From Thermohalobaculum sp035512995 (GTDB lineage: Bacteria > Pseudomonadota > Alphaproteobacteria > Rhodobacterales > Rhodobacteraceae): a DNA stretch of 23,342 nucleotides. The position numbers and the translations under genes were made by a program. Shown piece after piece: positions 6,467 to 13,985 of the stretch. The stretch spans positions 1-23,342 of the forward strand of contig DATKCY010000190.1 of assembly GCA_035512995.1 (NCBI GenBank). Direction: 5' to 3'. Each line of letters starts with the position of its first letter. Position 1 is the first letter of the stretch. The notes under the pieces are model-generated. The model did no database searches and was not told the DNA's origin. It worked only from the letters and a program-made list of their open reading frames with translations.

Positions 6467-7903
6467 TCATTGTGCGGCGATGGCCTTCCGTCGCCGGCGG
6501 TCGACGGATGACGGAATGCTCAGCGTCTTCCGGTACTTGGCCACCGTGCGGCGCGCCACCTTGATGCCCTCCCGGGCCAGCGCCTCGACGATTCCGTCGT
6601 CCGACAGGACCGCGTCCCCGGCTTCGGCGGCAACGAGGGTCCGGATGCGGTGGCGGATCGACGATGCGGCAGGGCCGTCGTCGCCACCGACCGCGTTGGT
6701 GAAGAAGGTGCGCATCGGGTGAGTGCCGCGCGGGGTCGCCACGTACTTGTTCGCCGTCACGCGGCTGACCGTCGATTCGTGAAGGCCGGTCGCCTCGGCG
6801 ACGGCACGGAGGGTCAGCGGCCGGAGCGCGGTCTCGCCCTCCTCGAGGAATCGCTCCTGGTGACGCACGAGCTCGGCCGCGACCGTCAGCATCGTGCGCG
6901 CGCGCTGCTCGAGGCTCTTGACGAGCCAGCTCGCCTCGGCGCGGCTCTCGGCGAGGAAGCGGCGGAGCTCCAGCGCGCGCTCGGAGCCGTCCCGCCGGAG
7001 CGAGGCCGCGTAGGTGCGGTCGATCAGCACCCGCGGCAGCGTCTCGGTGTTGAGCTCGACCTGCCAGTCGCCGTCGCCCGAGCGGCGGACGAAGACATCG
7101 GGCACCATCGTCGCTGGCTCCTCGGCGCCGAACCCGGCGCAGGGGCGCGGGTCGAGGGCCCGGATCTCGGCCAGCATCTCGGCGAAGTCCTGCTCGTCGA
7201 CGCCCGTCAGGCGGCGGAGCCGGCGGGCCTCGCCGCGCGCGAGCAGGTCGAGATTGTCGAGGAGCGTCTGCATCGCCGGATCGAGGCGTCCGCGCTCGGC
7301 GAGCTGGAGACCGAGGCATTCGCCGAGCGAGCGGGCGCCGACGCCGGTCGGGGAACAGGCCTGCACCAGGCGGAGCGCCGCGCCGAGCCGCTCCGGCGGC
7401 ACGCCCAGACGCTCGGCGAGCCGGTCGAGGTCGGCGCGGAGGAATCCGTGCTCGTCCAGCATCTCGACGAGCGCGCGGGCGAGCAGCACAAGCTGGCGCT
7501 CCGCGCGCATCTGGCCGATCTGGGCGTGCAGGTGGACGGCGAGCGTCGGCAGCTCGACCGCGCGATCTTCGAGCGGGCGGTCGGGTCCCTCGCGGCGGCC
7601 GGCGCCCGTGCCCTGCCCCGGATGCCGCGGCATCGCTCCCGGCCCGTCGCCGGGCCTGGTGTCGTGCAGGTTCTCGCGCGCCGTCGCGGGCGACGCCTCC
7701 GCCTCGGCCGGCGCGCCCTCCCGCTCGACGCCGGGCGCATGCTCGAGCGTGACGAGGGGATTGCGCTCGCAGATCTCGGCGACATGGGCGCCGAGCTCGA
7801 GGTTCGGGAGCTCCAGCAGGCGGATCGCCTGCTGGAGCTGCGGCGTCATCACGAGCTGCTGCGTCTGCCTGAGCTCGAGCCCAAGTCCCGCGCGGCCGCT
7901 CAC
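6467..7903 (-). CDS. rpoN: RNA polymerase sigma-54 factor
   Basis: RpoN directs polymerase to -24/-12 promoters and needs AAA+ activators, typically for nitrogen metabolism and related functions. The 478-residue product has region I at the N-terminus (LELRQTQQLVMTPQLQQAIR and LLELPNLEL, Gln/Leu-rich), a Pro/Gly-rich acidic region II (about 55-115), the core-binding region (about 120-300), the helix-turn-helix LRAVAEATGLHESTVSRVTA (about 365-385) and the RpoN box ARRTVAKYRKTL (from about 450). The start is GTG at 7901-7903, 33 bases after lptB, with only a weak ribosome binding site. The position after lptB and before hpf is the conserved proteobacterial arrangement. Confidence 0.97.
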   Translation of the reverse strand: MSGRAGLGLELRQTQQLVMTPQLQQAIRLLELPNLELGAHVAEICERNPLVTLEHAPGVEREGAPAEAEASPATARENLHDTRPGDGPGAMPRHPGQGTGAGRREGPDRPLEDRAVELPTLAVHLHAQIGQMRAERQLVLLARALVEMLDEHGFLRADLDRLAERLGVPPERLGAALRLVQACSPTGVGARSLGECLGLQLAERGRLDPAMQTLLDNLDLLARGEARRLRRLTGVDEQDFAEMLAEIRALDPRPCAGFGAEEPATMVPDVFVRRSGDGDWQVELNTETLPRVLIDRTYAASLRRDGSERALELRRFLAESRAEASWLVKSLEQRARTMLTVAAELVRHQERFLEEGETALRPLTLRAVAEATGLHESTVSRVTANKYVATPRGTHPMRTFFTNAVGGDDGPAASSIRHRIRTLVAAEAGDAVLSDDGIVEALAREGIKVARRTVAKYRKTLSIPSSVDRRRRKAIAAQ

Positions 7904-7936
7904 GGCCTGTAGCCGGCGCGCGGCGGCGGCGCCTCC

Positions 7937-8695
7937 TCAGATGCGGAACCCTTCCCCCAGATAGACCCGCCGGACATTCTCGTCTCTCACAACCTCTTCG
8001 GGACTGCCACTCATGAGGACCTTACCATCATGCAAGATGTATGCCCGGTCAATGATCCCCAGCGTCTCCCGGACGTTGTGGTCGGTGATCAGCACGCCGA
8101 TCTCGCGGCTCTTCAGATGCCGCACCAGCGTCCGGATGTCGTTGACGGCGATCGGATCGACGCCGGCAAAGGGCTCGTCGAGCAGGATGAAGGACGGGTC
8201 AGCGGCGAGGCAGCGCGCGATTTCGACCCGCCTGCGCTCGCCGCCGGAGAGCGCGGGCGAGGGCGTGTGCCGCAGATGCGTGATCGAGAACTCGCCCAGC
8301 AGCTCGTCGAGGCGGGCGGCGCGGCGGACGCGATCGCGCTCGACCAGCTCGAGCACGGCCAGGATGTTCTGCTCGACCGTCAGCCCGCGGAAGATCGAGG
8401 CCTCCTGCGGCAGATAGCCGAGGCCGAGGCGGGCGCGGCGGTACATCGGCAGGCGCGAGATGTCGAGCCCGTCGAGCGTGATCTTGCCGGCGTCCGCCGG
8501 GATCAGCCCGATGACCATGTAGAAGCAGGTCGTCTTGCCGGCGCCGTTCGGCCCGAGCAGCCCCACGACCTCGCCGCGGTCGAGGCGGAGCGACACGTCG
8601 CGGACCACCGGGCGGCGCCTGTAGGACTTGCCGAGACCGGTGACGTGCAGGCCGGCCTGCCCCTCCGGGGCGGGATCGCGGGGGCCGGCGCCCAT
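7937..8695 (-). CDS. lptB: LPS export ABC transporter ATPase LptB
   Basis: LptB is the cytoplasmic ATPase of the LptB2FG transporter, which extracts lipopolysaccharide from the inner membrane and pushes it along the LptC-LptA bridge. The 252-residue protein has Walker A GPNGAGKTT (48-56), Q-loop YLPQEASIF (94-102), signature LSGGERRR (149-156), Walker B FILLDEP (169-175) and the switch histidine in TDHN (H206). The DEPFAGVDPIAV and ITDHNVRETL stretches are typical of LptB rather than other ABC ATPases. The ATG at 8693-8695 lies 4 bases after the lptA stop. LptF and LptG are not in this window. Confidence 0.97.
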   Translation of the reverse strand: MGAGPRDPAPEGQAGLHVTGLGKSYRRRPVVRDVSLRLDRGEVVGLLGPNGAGKTTCFYMVIGLIPADAGKITLDGLDISRLPMYRRARLGLGYLPQEASIFRGLTVEQNILAVLELVERDRVRRAARLDELLGEFSITHLRHTPSPALSGGERRRVEIARCLAADPSFILLDEPFAGVDPIAVNDIRTLVRHLKSREIGVLITDHNVRETLGIIDRAYILHDGKVLMSGSPEEVVRDENVRRVYLGEGFRI

Positions 8696-8699
8696 GGGC

Positions 8700-9251
8700 C
8701 TACTGGCTCGAGGGCGTGAAGATGCTCTTGACCCGCCCTCCGTCCGGGCCCTGGCCCGAGCCCTCGACGCGCCCGGTCCCGGCCTCGAGGTCGATCACGA
8801 GCGTCTCGCCGGAGATGGCGTTCTGCCCCTGGGTCAGCACCACGTCGCCCGACATGCGCATCATGCCGTCGGCGACGTCGTATTCGGCGCGCGCGCCCTC
8901 GGCGGTCTCCGAGCCGTTCGAGAGGAACACGTTGCCCTCGGCGATCATGCTGTCGATCTCGCCCGTCTCGCCATCGCCGCCGTAGTTGACGGTCACGGTG
9001 TCGGCGGTCAGGCGGAGCGTGCCCTGGCCCGCGACCACGTCGCCGGTGAAGATCGCGATCTGCTCGCCCTCGCGCACCTCGAGGCTTTCGGACGTGACCT
9101 CGATCGGGGCGGAGCTGTCGTGCCTGAAGCCGCCGAACGGGCCGCTGCCGCTGCCGCCGGTGGCGGCCGTCTGCTGCGCCAGCGCAGGAGCTGCGACCAG
9201 CGCCGCGACGAGGGCCGCGGCGAAGAGGCGGGCGGTTGGGAGTGTCGGCAC
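8700..9251 (-). CDS. lptA: LPS transport periplasmic protein LptA
   Basis: LptA forms the periplasmic bridge that carries LPS from LptC to LptD. The frame can start at GTG 9267-9269, overlapping the lptC stop by 3 nt. However, a strong GAGGAGAG site lies inside that extension, 5 nt before GTG 9249-9251, so I take the latter, giving 183 residues. The signal peptide is hydrophobic (LFAAALVAALVAAPALA) with cleavage before QQTAA. The OstA domain includes PIEVTSESLEVREGEQIAIF, GDVVAGQGTLRLTADTV, IDSMIAEGNVFLSN and MMRMSGDVVLTQGQNAISG, the repeated beta-jellyroll strands of this family. Both neighbours, lptC and lptB, agree. Confidence 0.95.
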   Translation of the reverse strand: MPTLPTARLFAAALVAALVAAPALAQQTAATGGSGSGPFGGFRHDSSAPIEVTSESLEVREGEQIAIFTGDVVAGQGTLRLTADTVTVNYGGDGETGEIDSMIAEGNVFLSNGSETAEGARAEYDVADGMMRMSGDVVLTQGQNAISGETLVIDLEAGTGRVEGSGQGPDGGRVKSIFTPSSQ

Positions 9252-9265
9252 TGGCTCTCCTCGTT

Positions 9266-9958
9266 TCACTCGGCTGTCGGGTCGGCGTCGTCGCCCGAGC
9301 CCGGCGCGCGCGGAGTGAAGCGCAGACGCACCCCGTTTTCAAACCAAATCCGCGCGTCTTCCGCCGGGCTCCCGCCCGCGCCGCCCGCGTCCTCGTCAGG
9401 ATATTCCACGCGGAAGCTGCCCGCCTCCAGCGTGCCGCGCGGGCTGCTCAGGCGGACGGGCTCGGGACCGGCGGCGCGCCGCTCCGCGAGCTCGACGGTC
9501 ATGCGCGGCGTCGCTCCCTGCCAGCCGTCGGAGGTCTCGACCTCGACGCCGCCGTAGAGGGTCAGAAGGCGAGCCTCGCGGTTCAGGTGGGCGGTCTCGG
9601 CCAGGGCGTCGATGCGGCGTTCGCCGGCCTCGATCCAGCCCTTGGGCTGCTCCAGCGTCACCTCCTCGGCCATCGGTCCGTCGGGGACGGCGGCGGAGGC
9701 GGTCAGCTCGTAGGGCTGGTCCCGCTCGGTCACGCCCGCGAGGCGCGGGTTGTCGAGCCGGAGCCCGGCGCCGAGGCGCGCGATCTCCTCCGGCGTGAAC
9801 ACCTCGGCGATGTGTCCGGTCTCGCGCCCGGCAAGGAAGATCGCGGCGATCAGGCCGAGGGCGCCGAGCGGCAGCAGCCACTTGGCCCAGCCAACCAGAC
9901 GGGCGCGGCGCTGGAGCCGGGCCTGGCGCCGCTCGATGCTGTCGGCGCGCCGCTGCAT
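9266..9958 (-). CDS. lptC: LPS export protein LptC
   Basis: LptC is a bitopic inner membrane protein that receives LPS from LptFG and passes it to LptA. The 230-residue product has a basic cytoplasmic N-terminus (residues 1-22), one transmembrane helix (about 24-44, WAKWLLPLGALGLIAAIFLA) and a periplasmic OstA-like domain with YELTASAAVPDG, ARLLTLYGGVEVETSDGW and RMTVELAERRA. The C-terminal tail is acidic and Gly-rich. Sequence conservation in LptC is low, so gene order (kdsD before, lptA after) strengthens the call. The ATG at 9956-9958 follows the kdsD stop by 4 bases. Confidence 0.92.
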   Translation of the reverse strand: MQRRADSIERRQARLQRRARLVGWAKWLLPLGALGLIAAIFLAGRETGHIAEVFTPEEIARLGAGLRLDNPRLAGVTERDQPYELTASAAVPDGPMAEEVTLEQPKGWIEAGERRIDALAETAHLNREARLLTLYGGVEVETSDGWQGATPRMTVELAERRAAGPEPVRLSSPRGTLEAGSFRVEYPDEDAGGAGGSPAEDARIWFENGVRLRFTPRAPGSGDDADPTAE

Positions 9959-9962
9959 GGCA

Positions 9963-10979
9963 TCAGGCGTCGACGCCGGCGCGCAGGCAGTCGTGGATGT
10001 GCAGGAGGCCGACGGGGCGGCGCGGATCGTCGGCGGCGGTGACGAAGAGGCAGGTGATCTTGCGCGCGTTCATCACCGCCAGCGCCTCGCCCGCCAGCTG
10101 GTCGGGGCGGATCGTCTCGGGGCCGGGCGTCGCGACCTCGCCCGCGCGGCGGTCGAGCAGCCCCTCCATGTTCCGGCGCAGGTCGCCGTCGGTGATGATG
10201 CCTTGCAACAGCCCGTGCTGGTCCTGGATCCCGACGGCGCCGAAGCTCTTGCGGCTCATCTCGATCAGCGCCTCGGACATCGGCGCGGGCGCGGGGACGA
10301 GCGGCAGGGCCGAGCCCGTGGCCATCAGGTCGGACACCTTTATCAGGCGCGCGCCGAGGCGCCCGCCGGGATGGAAGACGTGGAAGTGCTCGGGCGTGAA
10401 GCCGCGGCGCTCCATCAGCGCCACCGCGAGCGCATCGCCGAGCGCCATCGTCAGCGTCGTGGACGTTGTCGGCGCCATGCCGACGGCGCAGGCCTCGGGC
10501 GCCTGCGGCAGGGCGAGGGCGACGTCGGCGGCTTTCATCAGCGTCGATTCCGGCCGCGAGGCGACCCCGATCAGCGGGATGGAGAAGCGCCGGGTGTGGG
10601 CGATCACGTCGGCGAGCTCCTTCGTCTCGCCCGAATTCGACAGGAGGAGCGCGACGTCGTGCGGCGTGATCATGCCGAGGTCGCCGTGGCTCGCCTCGGA
10701 CGCGTGGACGAAGAATGCGGGCGTGCCGGTCGAGGCCAGCGTCGCCGCGACCTTGCGCCCGACATGGCCGGACTTGCCGACCCCTGACACGATCACCCGG
10801 CCTTCGGTCCGGAGCATCAGCTCGACGGCGTCCGAGAAGGCGGTGTCGAGGCTGTCGGCGAAGCTCGCGAGGGCGTCGGCCTCGAGCCGGAGGACGCGCC
10901 GCGCGGTCTCGAGCGTCTGCCCGGCCGCGCCGGGGCGCGGGCCCGCGCCCGCGTTCGTGGCCTCAATCTGCTCGGTCAC
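9963..10979 (-). CDS. kdsD: Arabinose-5-phosphate isomerase KdsD/KpsF
   Basis: This enzyme converts ribulose 5-phosphate to arabinose 5-phosphate, the first step of Kdo synthesis for LPS. The frame runs on upstream into rnd, but the start is best placed at GTG 10977-10979 behind GAGGGACAGG, giving 338 residues. The SIS domain (about 30-200) shows GVGKSGHVGRKVAATLASTG, HASEASHGDLGM, LLSNSGETKEL and APTTSTT. A tandem CBS pair follows (about 215-335), with SFGAVGIQD, ITDGDLRRNME and KITCLFVT. The SIS plus CBS arrangement is that of KdsD/KpsF/GutQ; linkage to lptCAB points to KdsD. It ends 4 bases before lptC. Confidence 0.95.
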   Translation of the reverse strand: MTEQIEATNAGAGPRPGAAGQTLETARRVLRLEADALASFADSLDTAFSDAVELMLRTEGRVIVSGVGKSGHVGRKVAATLASTGTPAFFVHASEASHGDLGMITPHDVALLLSNSGETKELADVIAHTRRFSIPLIGVASRPESTLMKAADVALALPQAPEACAVGMAPTTSTTLTMALGDALAVALMERRGFTPEHFHVFHPGGRLGARLIKVSDLMATGSALPLVPAPAPMSEALIEMSRKSFGAVGIQDQHGLLQGIITDGDLRRNMEGLLDRRAGEVATPGPETIRPDQLAGEALAVMNARKITCLFVTAADDPRRPVGLLHIHDCLRAGVDA

Positions 10980-10990
10980 GGCCCTGTCCC

Positions 10991-11605
10991 TCAGTGCTCG
11001 AAGATGTCCTGCTCGGGCCATCCGGCGAGGTCGAGCATCGCACGATCGGGCAGGAATGCGAAGCACGCCTGCGCGAGCTGGAGCCGGCCCTCGCGCTCGA
11101 GCCGGCGCTCGAGCACGTCCTTGAGCGCGTGCAGGTGCAGGACGTCGGTGGCGGCGTATTCCATCTGCGCCTCGCTCAGCTCGTCGCTGCCCCAGTCCGA
11201 CGACTGCTGCTGTTTCGAGATGTCGATGCCGAGGAGCTCGGAGCAAAGGTTCTTGAGCCCGTGCCGGTCGGTGTAGGTGCGGGTCAGCTTCGAGGCGATC
11301 TTGGTGCACCAGACCGGCCGCGCGACGGCGCGGAGGTTGAGCGCGAGCACCGCGATGTCGAAGCGCCCGAAATGAAAGAGCTTGAGCACGTCCGGATCGC
11401 CGACCAGGCGCGCGAGGTTCGGCGCCTCGACCGGTCCCGGCGCCATGCGCACGAGATGGGCGGTGCCGTCGCCGGAGGAGAGCTGCACCAGGCAAAGCCG
11501 GTCGCGCGCGGGCTTCAACCCCATCGTCTCGCAGTCGATCGCGACGACCGGTCCGAGATCCAGCCCGTCAGGCAGGTCGCCTTCGTGCAGCGTCGGTGTC
11601 GTCAT
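10991..11605 (-). CDS. rnd: Ribonuclease D, short form
   Basis: RNase D is a 3'-to-5' exonuclease that trims tRNA precursors and other small RNAs. The ATG at 11603-11605 (MTTPTLHEGDLP) follows GAGGGCGGGCTTC; an in-frame upstream extension would run to within a few bases of the tRNA gene. The product has 204 residues and covers the DEDDy exonuclease domain only: D24 and E26 in AIDCET, D83 in FHFGRFD, and Y150 with D154 in YAATD. The HRDC domains of E. coli RNase D (about 375 residues) are absent, as in many alphaproteobacteria. It lies 38 bases after tRNA-Leu and 11 bases before kdsD on the same strand. Confidence 0.92.
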   Translation of the reverse strand: MTTPTLHEGDLPDGLDLGPVVAIDCETMGLKPARDRLCLVQLSSGDGTAHLVRMAPGPVEAPNLARLVGDPDVLKLFHFGRFDIAVLALNLRAVARPVWCTKIASKLTRTYTDRHGLKNLCSELLGIDISKQQQSSDWGSDELSEAQMEYAATDVLHLHALKDVLERRLEREGRLQLAQACFAFLPDRAMLDLAGWPEQDIFEH

Positions 11606-11643
11606 GAAGCCCGCCCTCGGCCAGCCGGTCGGCACGAGCGTTA

Positions 11644-11730
11644 TGGTGCCCAGGAGAAGACTCGAACTTCCACTTCCATACGGAAACCAGCACCTGAAGC
11701 TGGCGCGTCTACCAATTCCGCCACCTGGGC
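11644..11730 (-). tRNA. tRNA-Leu, anticodon CAG
   Basis: The minus strand folds as an 87-nt class II tRNA. The acceptor arms GCCCAGG and CCTGGGC pair perfectly, followed by A and an encoded CCA end (11644-11646). The D arm contains AATTGGTAGACGC. The anticodon stem CCAGC/GCTGG encloses the loop TTCAGGT with anticodon CAG, reading CTG leucine codons. A long variable arm (TTTCCGTATGGAA) and the T loop TTCGAGTC follow. CTG is a dominant leucine codon in this GC-rich genome, so this should be a heavily used tRNA. Confidence 0.97.
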
Positions 11731-11757
11731 TCGCACCGCGTGCGTGTAGGTGGCGGC

Positions 11758-11786
11758 GATGTATCCAGCGGCGGGTCGGCTGTCAA
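11758..11786 (-). promoter_or_regulatory. Strong sigma-70 promoter for tRNA-Leu
   Basis: On the minus strand, a perfect -35 box TTGACA (11781-11786) and TACATC (11758-11763) are separated by exactly 17 bases. Transcription would begin about 20 bases before the 5' end of tRNA-Leu. No terminator is visible between the tRNA and rnd, so the same transcript may continue into rnd. Confidence 0.75.
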
Positions 11787-11821
11787 CGGGCGGGGGCGCC
11801 GGGGCCGTGCGATTTGCGCAC

Positions 11822-11850
11822 TTGTCCGGGCGGGCGAGGCTCTTTAGACG
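11822..11850 (+). promoter_or_regulatory. Weak candidate promoter for the NDUFA9-like gene
   Basis: TTGTCC (11822-11827), a 17-base gap and TAGACG (11845-11850) precede the ribosome binding site GGGAGG at about 11870. Each box matches consensus only partly. The surrounding divergent gap offers nothing better. Confidence 0.3.
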
Positions 11851-11881
11851 GAAGGCGGTCAGCGGTTCCGGGAGGCACCCC

Positions 11882-12862
11882 ATGGTCATGCCGATGTCGA
11901 ACGCCCCGCTTGTCACGGTCGTCGGCGGCTCGGGCTTTGTCGGCCGCTATGTCGCGCAGGCCATGGCGCGGCGGGGCTGGATGGTCCGGGTCGGCTGCCG
12001 CCGGCCGAACGACGCGCCCTTCGTCATGACCTACGGAACGCCCGGCCAGGTGATGCCGGTCCAGTGCAACATCCGCGACGAGTTCTCGACCCGCGCGGCG
12101 ATCAGGGGCTCGGACGCGGTCGTGAACTGCGTCGGCGTGCTGGCGCCCTCGGGCAAGAACACGTTCGCGGCGGTGCAGGCCGAGGGCGCGGCGCGGGTCG
12201 CTCGGATCGCGGCCGAGGAGGGGGCGCGGCGGCTGGTCCAGATCTCCGCCATCGGCGCGGCCGAGGACAGCCCGGGCGAATACGGCCGCACCAAGGCCGC
12301 GGGCGAGAAGGCGGTGCGGGAGGCGTTCGCGGACGCCGTGATCCTGCGCCCCTCGATCATCTTCGGCAACGAGGATCGGTTCTTCAACCGCTTTGCGTCG
12401 ATCGCGATGCTGAGCCCGGTGGTTCCGGTGGTCGGCGGCTCGACCCGGTTCCAGCCGGTTTGGGTGGTCGACGTCGCCAGCGCCGCGGCGAAGGCGGCCG
12501 CAGGCGAGGTGCCGGCCGGCGTCTACGAGCTCGGCGGCCCGACCGTCTACACCTTCCGCGAGCTCATGGAGCTGATGCTGAAGGCGATCCGCAGGCGGCG
12601 GTTCATCGTCGACATTCCCCTCCCGGTGGCGCGGCTGCAGGCGCGGCTGATGCGGTGGCTGCCGAGCCCGCCGCTGACCGAGGACCAGGTGGCGATGCTG
12701 GGCCGCGACAACGTCGTCGCCGAGGGCGCCCAGGGGTTCGAGGCCTTCGGCATCCGCCCGAGCGCGCCCGAGGCGATCGTCGAGAGCTACCTTGTCGGCT
12801 ATCGCCCCTACGGCCAGTACAACGTGCTGACCGAGGACCGGCGCGAGGACCGCTTCTCCTGA
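11882..12862 (+). CDS. Complex I NDUFA9-like NAD(P)-binding oxidoreductase
   Basis: This is a 326-residue atypical short-chain dehydrogenase of the NAD(P)H-binding group related to the mitochondrial complex I accessory subunit NDUFA9, found in many alphaproteobacteria. ATG 11882 follows GGGAGG with a 6-nt spacer; two further in-frame ATGs lie close by, and the frame also extends upstream without a better site. The Rossmann nucleotide-binding motif is VTVVGGSGFVGRYVA (11-25). A YGRTK motif places Y134 and K138 in the usual catalytic positions. VILRPSIIFGNEDRFFNRFA and VYELGGPTVYTFRELM are typical of this subfamily. Whether it joins complex I or acts as a separate reductase cannot be told from sequence. 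It is convergent with the GlsB gene. Confidence 0.9.
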   Translation: MVMPMSNAPLVTVVGGSGFVGRYVAQAMARRGWMVRVGCRRPNDAPFVMTYGTPGQVMPVQCNIRDEFSTRAAIRGSDAVVNCVGVLAPSGKNTFAAVQAEGAARVARIAAEEGARRLVQISAIGAAEDSPGEYGRTKAAGEKAVREAFADAVILRPSIIFGNEDRFFNRFASIAMLSPVVPVVGGSTRFQPVWVVDVASAAAKAAAGEVPAGVYELGGPTVYTFRELMELMLKAIRRRRFIVDIPLPVARLQARLMRWLPSPPLTEDQVAMLGRDNVVAEGAQGFEAFGIRPSAPEAIVESYLVGYRPYGQYNVLTEDRREDRFS

Positions 12863-12890
12863 TCCTCGGGCGGCCTCCGCCGTCGACGTT

Positions 12891-13157
12891 TCAGGTGATG
12901 ATGCGGGCGAGGACGACCAGGATGATCGCGCCGATGGTCGCGGTCAGGATGTCGTCCCAGAAGCGCGAGCCGGTGCGGATGTCGAGCCCGACGCGCGGCA
13001 GGACCAGCCCGCCGACGAACGAGCCGAGCACGCCCCAGATGACGTACTTGATGAGCCCGCCCCCGCCGAGAACCCAGCTTGCGAGCCAGCCTGCGATCAG
13101 GCCCATGAGCAGCATCGTGCCGATGCCCCGCGCCGTCAGTCCGGCCCTCTCCGCCAT
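12891..13157 (-). CDS. GlsB/YeaQ/YmgE family stress-response membrane protein
   Basis: This 88-residue integral membrane protein has three hydrophobic helices (about residues 11-31, 36-55 and 69-87). It carries the family pattern GLIAGWLASWVLGGGG and VIWGVLGSFVGGLVLPRVGL (transglycosylase-associated protein family), and the last helix is ATIGAIILVVLARI. ATG at 13155-13157 lies 21 bases after the uppP stop on the same strand, so the two are likely co-transcribed. Members are linked to stress and envelope responses, but no biochemical activity is established; the family name does not prove transglycosylase involvement. Confidence 0.9.
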   Translation of the reverse strand: MAERAGLTARGIGTMLLMGLIAGWLASWVLGGGGLIKYVIWGVLGSFVGGLVLPRVGLDIRTGSRFWDDILTATIGAIILVVLARIIT

Positions 13158-13178
13158 GCGTCCTGGCCCTCTCCGGTC

Positions 13179-13985
13179 TCAGCCGTAGGCGAGGCCGAGC
13201 AGGACCGCGCCGAGGACCAGACGATAGAGGGCGAAGACGCCCATCGTCCAGTTGCCGGAGAACATGCGGAACATGACCGAGAGGGCGCCGAGGGCCGCGA
13301 GGCAGGAGAGGACGGCGCCGAGGACGAGGTGCCAGACGGGCCCCGTCGTCGGCTCGGACGCGAGGTCGAGGACCTCGAGCGTGCTGGCGGCCAGGGTCAC
13401 GGGCACGGCCATGAGGAGCGCGATGCGCGCCGCGGCCGTCCGCTCGAAGCCGAGGGCGCGCGCCGCCGTCATCGTGATCCCTGAGCGGCTGGTGCCCGGG
13501 ACGAGCGCCAGCGCCTGGGCGAGGCCCATGAGGATCGCGTCGCGGAGGGTCCAGCCGCCGCTCTCGCGCCGCTCGGGCCCGAAGCGGTCGGCGAGCCAGA
13601 GCAGGATGCCGCCGAGCAGCGTCGTCCAGCCGATGATTTCCAGGGCCCGGAGCGCCTCGACCGCGCCGGTGACGCTGAGCGCGAGGCCGACGACCACCGC
13701 CGGCACGGTCGCGACGCCGAGCAGCCAGACGAGGCGGGCGTCCGGCGTGGCGAGGCGGCGGCGCGCGATGTCGCCGAGGCCGCGGGCGATGCTGGCGATC
13801 TCGCCGCGAAAGAACCAGCAGATGGCGACGAAGGTGCCGAAGTGCACCGCGACGTCCATCATCAAGCCCTGGTCCGGGCGCCCGGTCAGCAGCGGCCAGA
13901 GCACGAGGTGGCCGGAGGACGAGATCGGCAGGAACTCGGTGATCCCCTGGATCAGGGACAGGACGACGACGTCGAAGAGGGTCAT
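13179..13985 (-). CDS. uppP: Undecaprenyl-diphosphatase UppP (BacA)
   Basis: UppP dephosphorylates undecaprenyl pyrophosphate, recycling the lipid carrier used for peptidoglycan and other surface polymers; loss or gain of activity affects bacitracin sensitivity in other bacteria. The start is ATG 13983-13985 (MTLFDVVVLSLIQGITEF), giving 268 residues. The frame continues upstream, but that extension lacks family similarity. Catalytic elements are QGITEFLPISSSGHL (13-27, including E17) and PGTSRSGIT (163-171). Multiple membrane helices cover the rest. No clear ribosome binding site precedes the ATG. It is divergent from gltD across a 275-base gap. Confidence 0.96.
   Translation of the reverse strand: MTLFDVVVLSLIQGITEFLPISSSGHLVLWPLLTGRPDQGLMMDVAVHFGTFVAICWFFRGEIASIARGLGDIARRRLATPDARLVWLLGVATVPAVVVGLALSVTGAVEALRALEIIGWTTLLGGILLWLADRFGPERRESGGWTLRDAILMGLAQALALVPGTSRSGITMTAARALGFERTAAARIALLMAVPVTLAASTLEVLDLASEPTTGPVWHLVLGAVLSCLAALGALSVMFRMFSGNWTMGVFALYRLVLGAVLLGLAYG

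Noticed and set aside
6650..7912. A 420-codon open frame antisense to rpoN
   Set aside because: The sense strand encodes intact sigma-54 with its RpoN box; the antisense product is low-complexity and without known motifs.
10980..11495. N-terminal extension of kdsD reaching into rnd
   Set aside because: The extension overlaps almost all of rnd in another frame, is Arg/Ala/Pro-rich, and the GTG at 10977-10979 has a good binding site and the expected KdsD length.
11644..11730. tRNA-Leu as a possible integration site for a mobile element
   Set aside because: No integrase, direct repeat of the tRNA 3' end, or compositional shift is visible on either side; the flanking genes are core genes.
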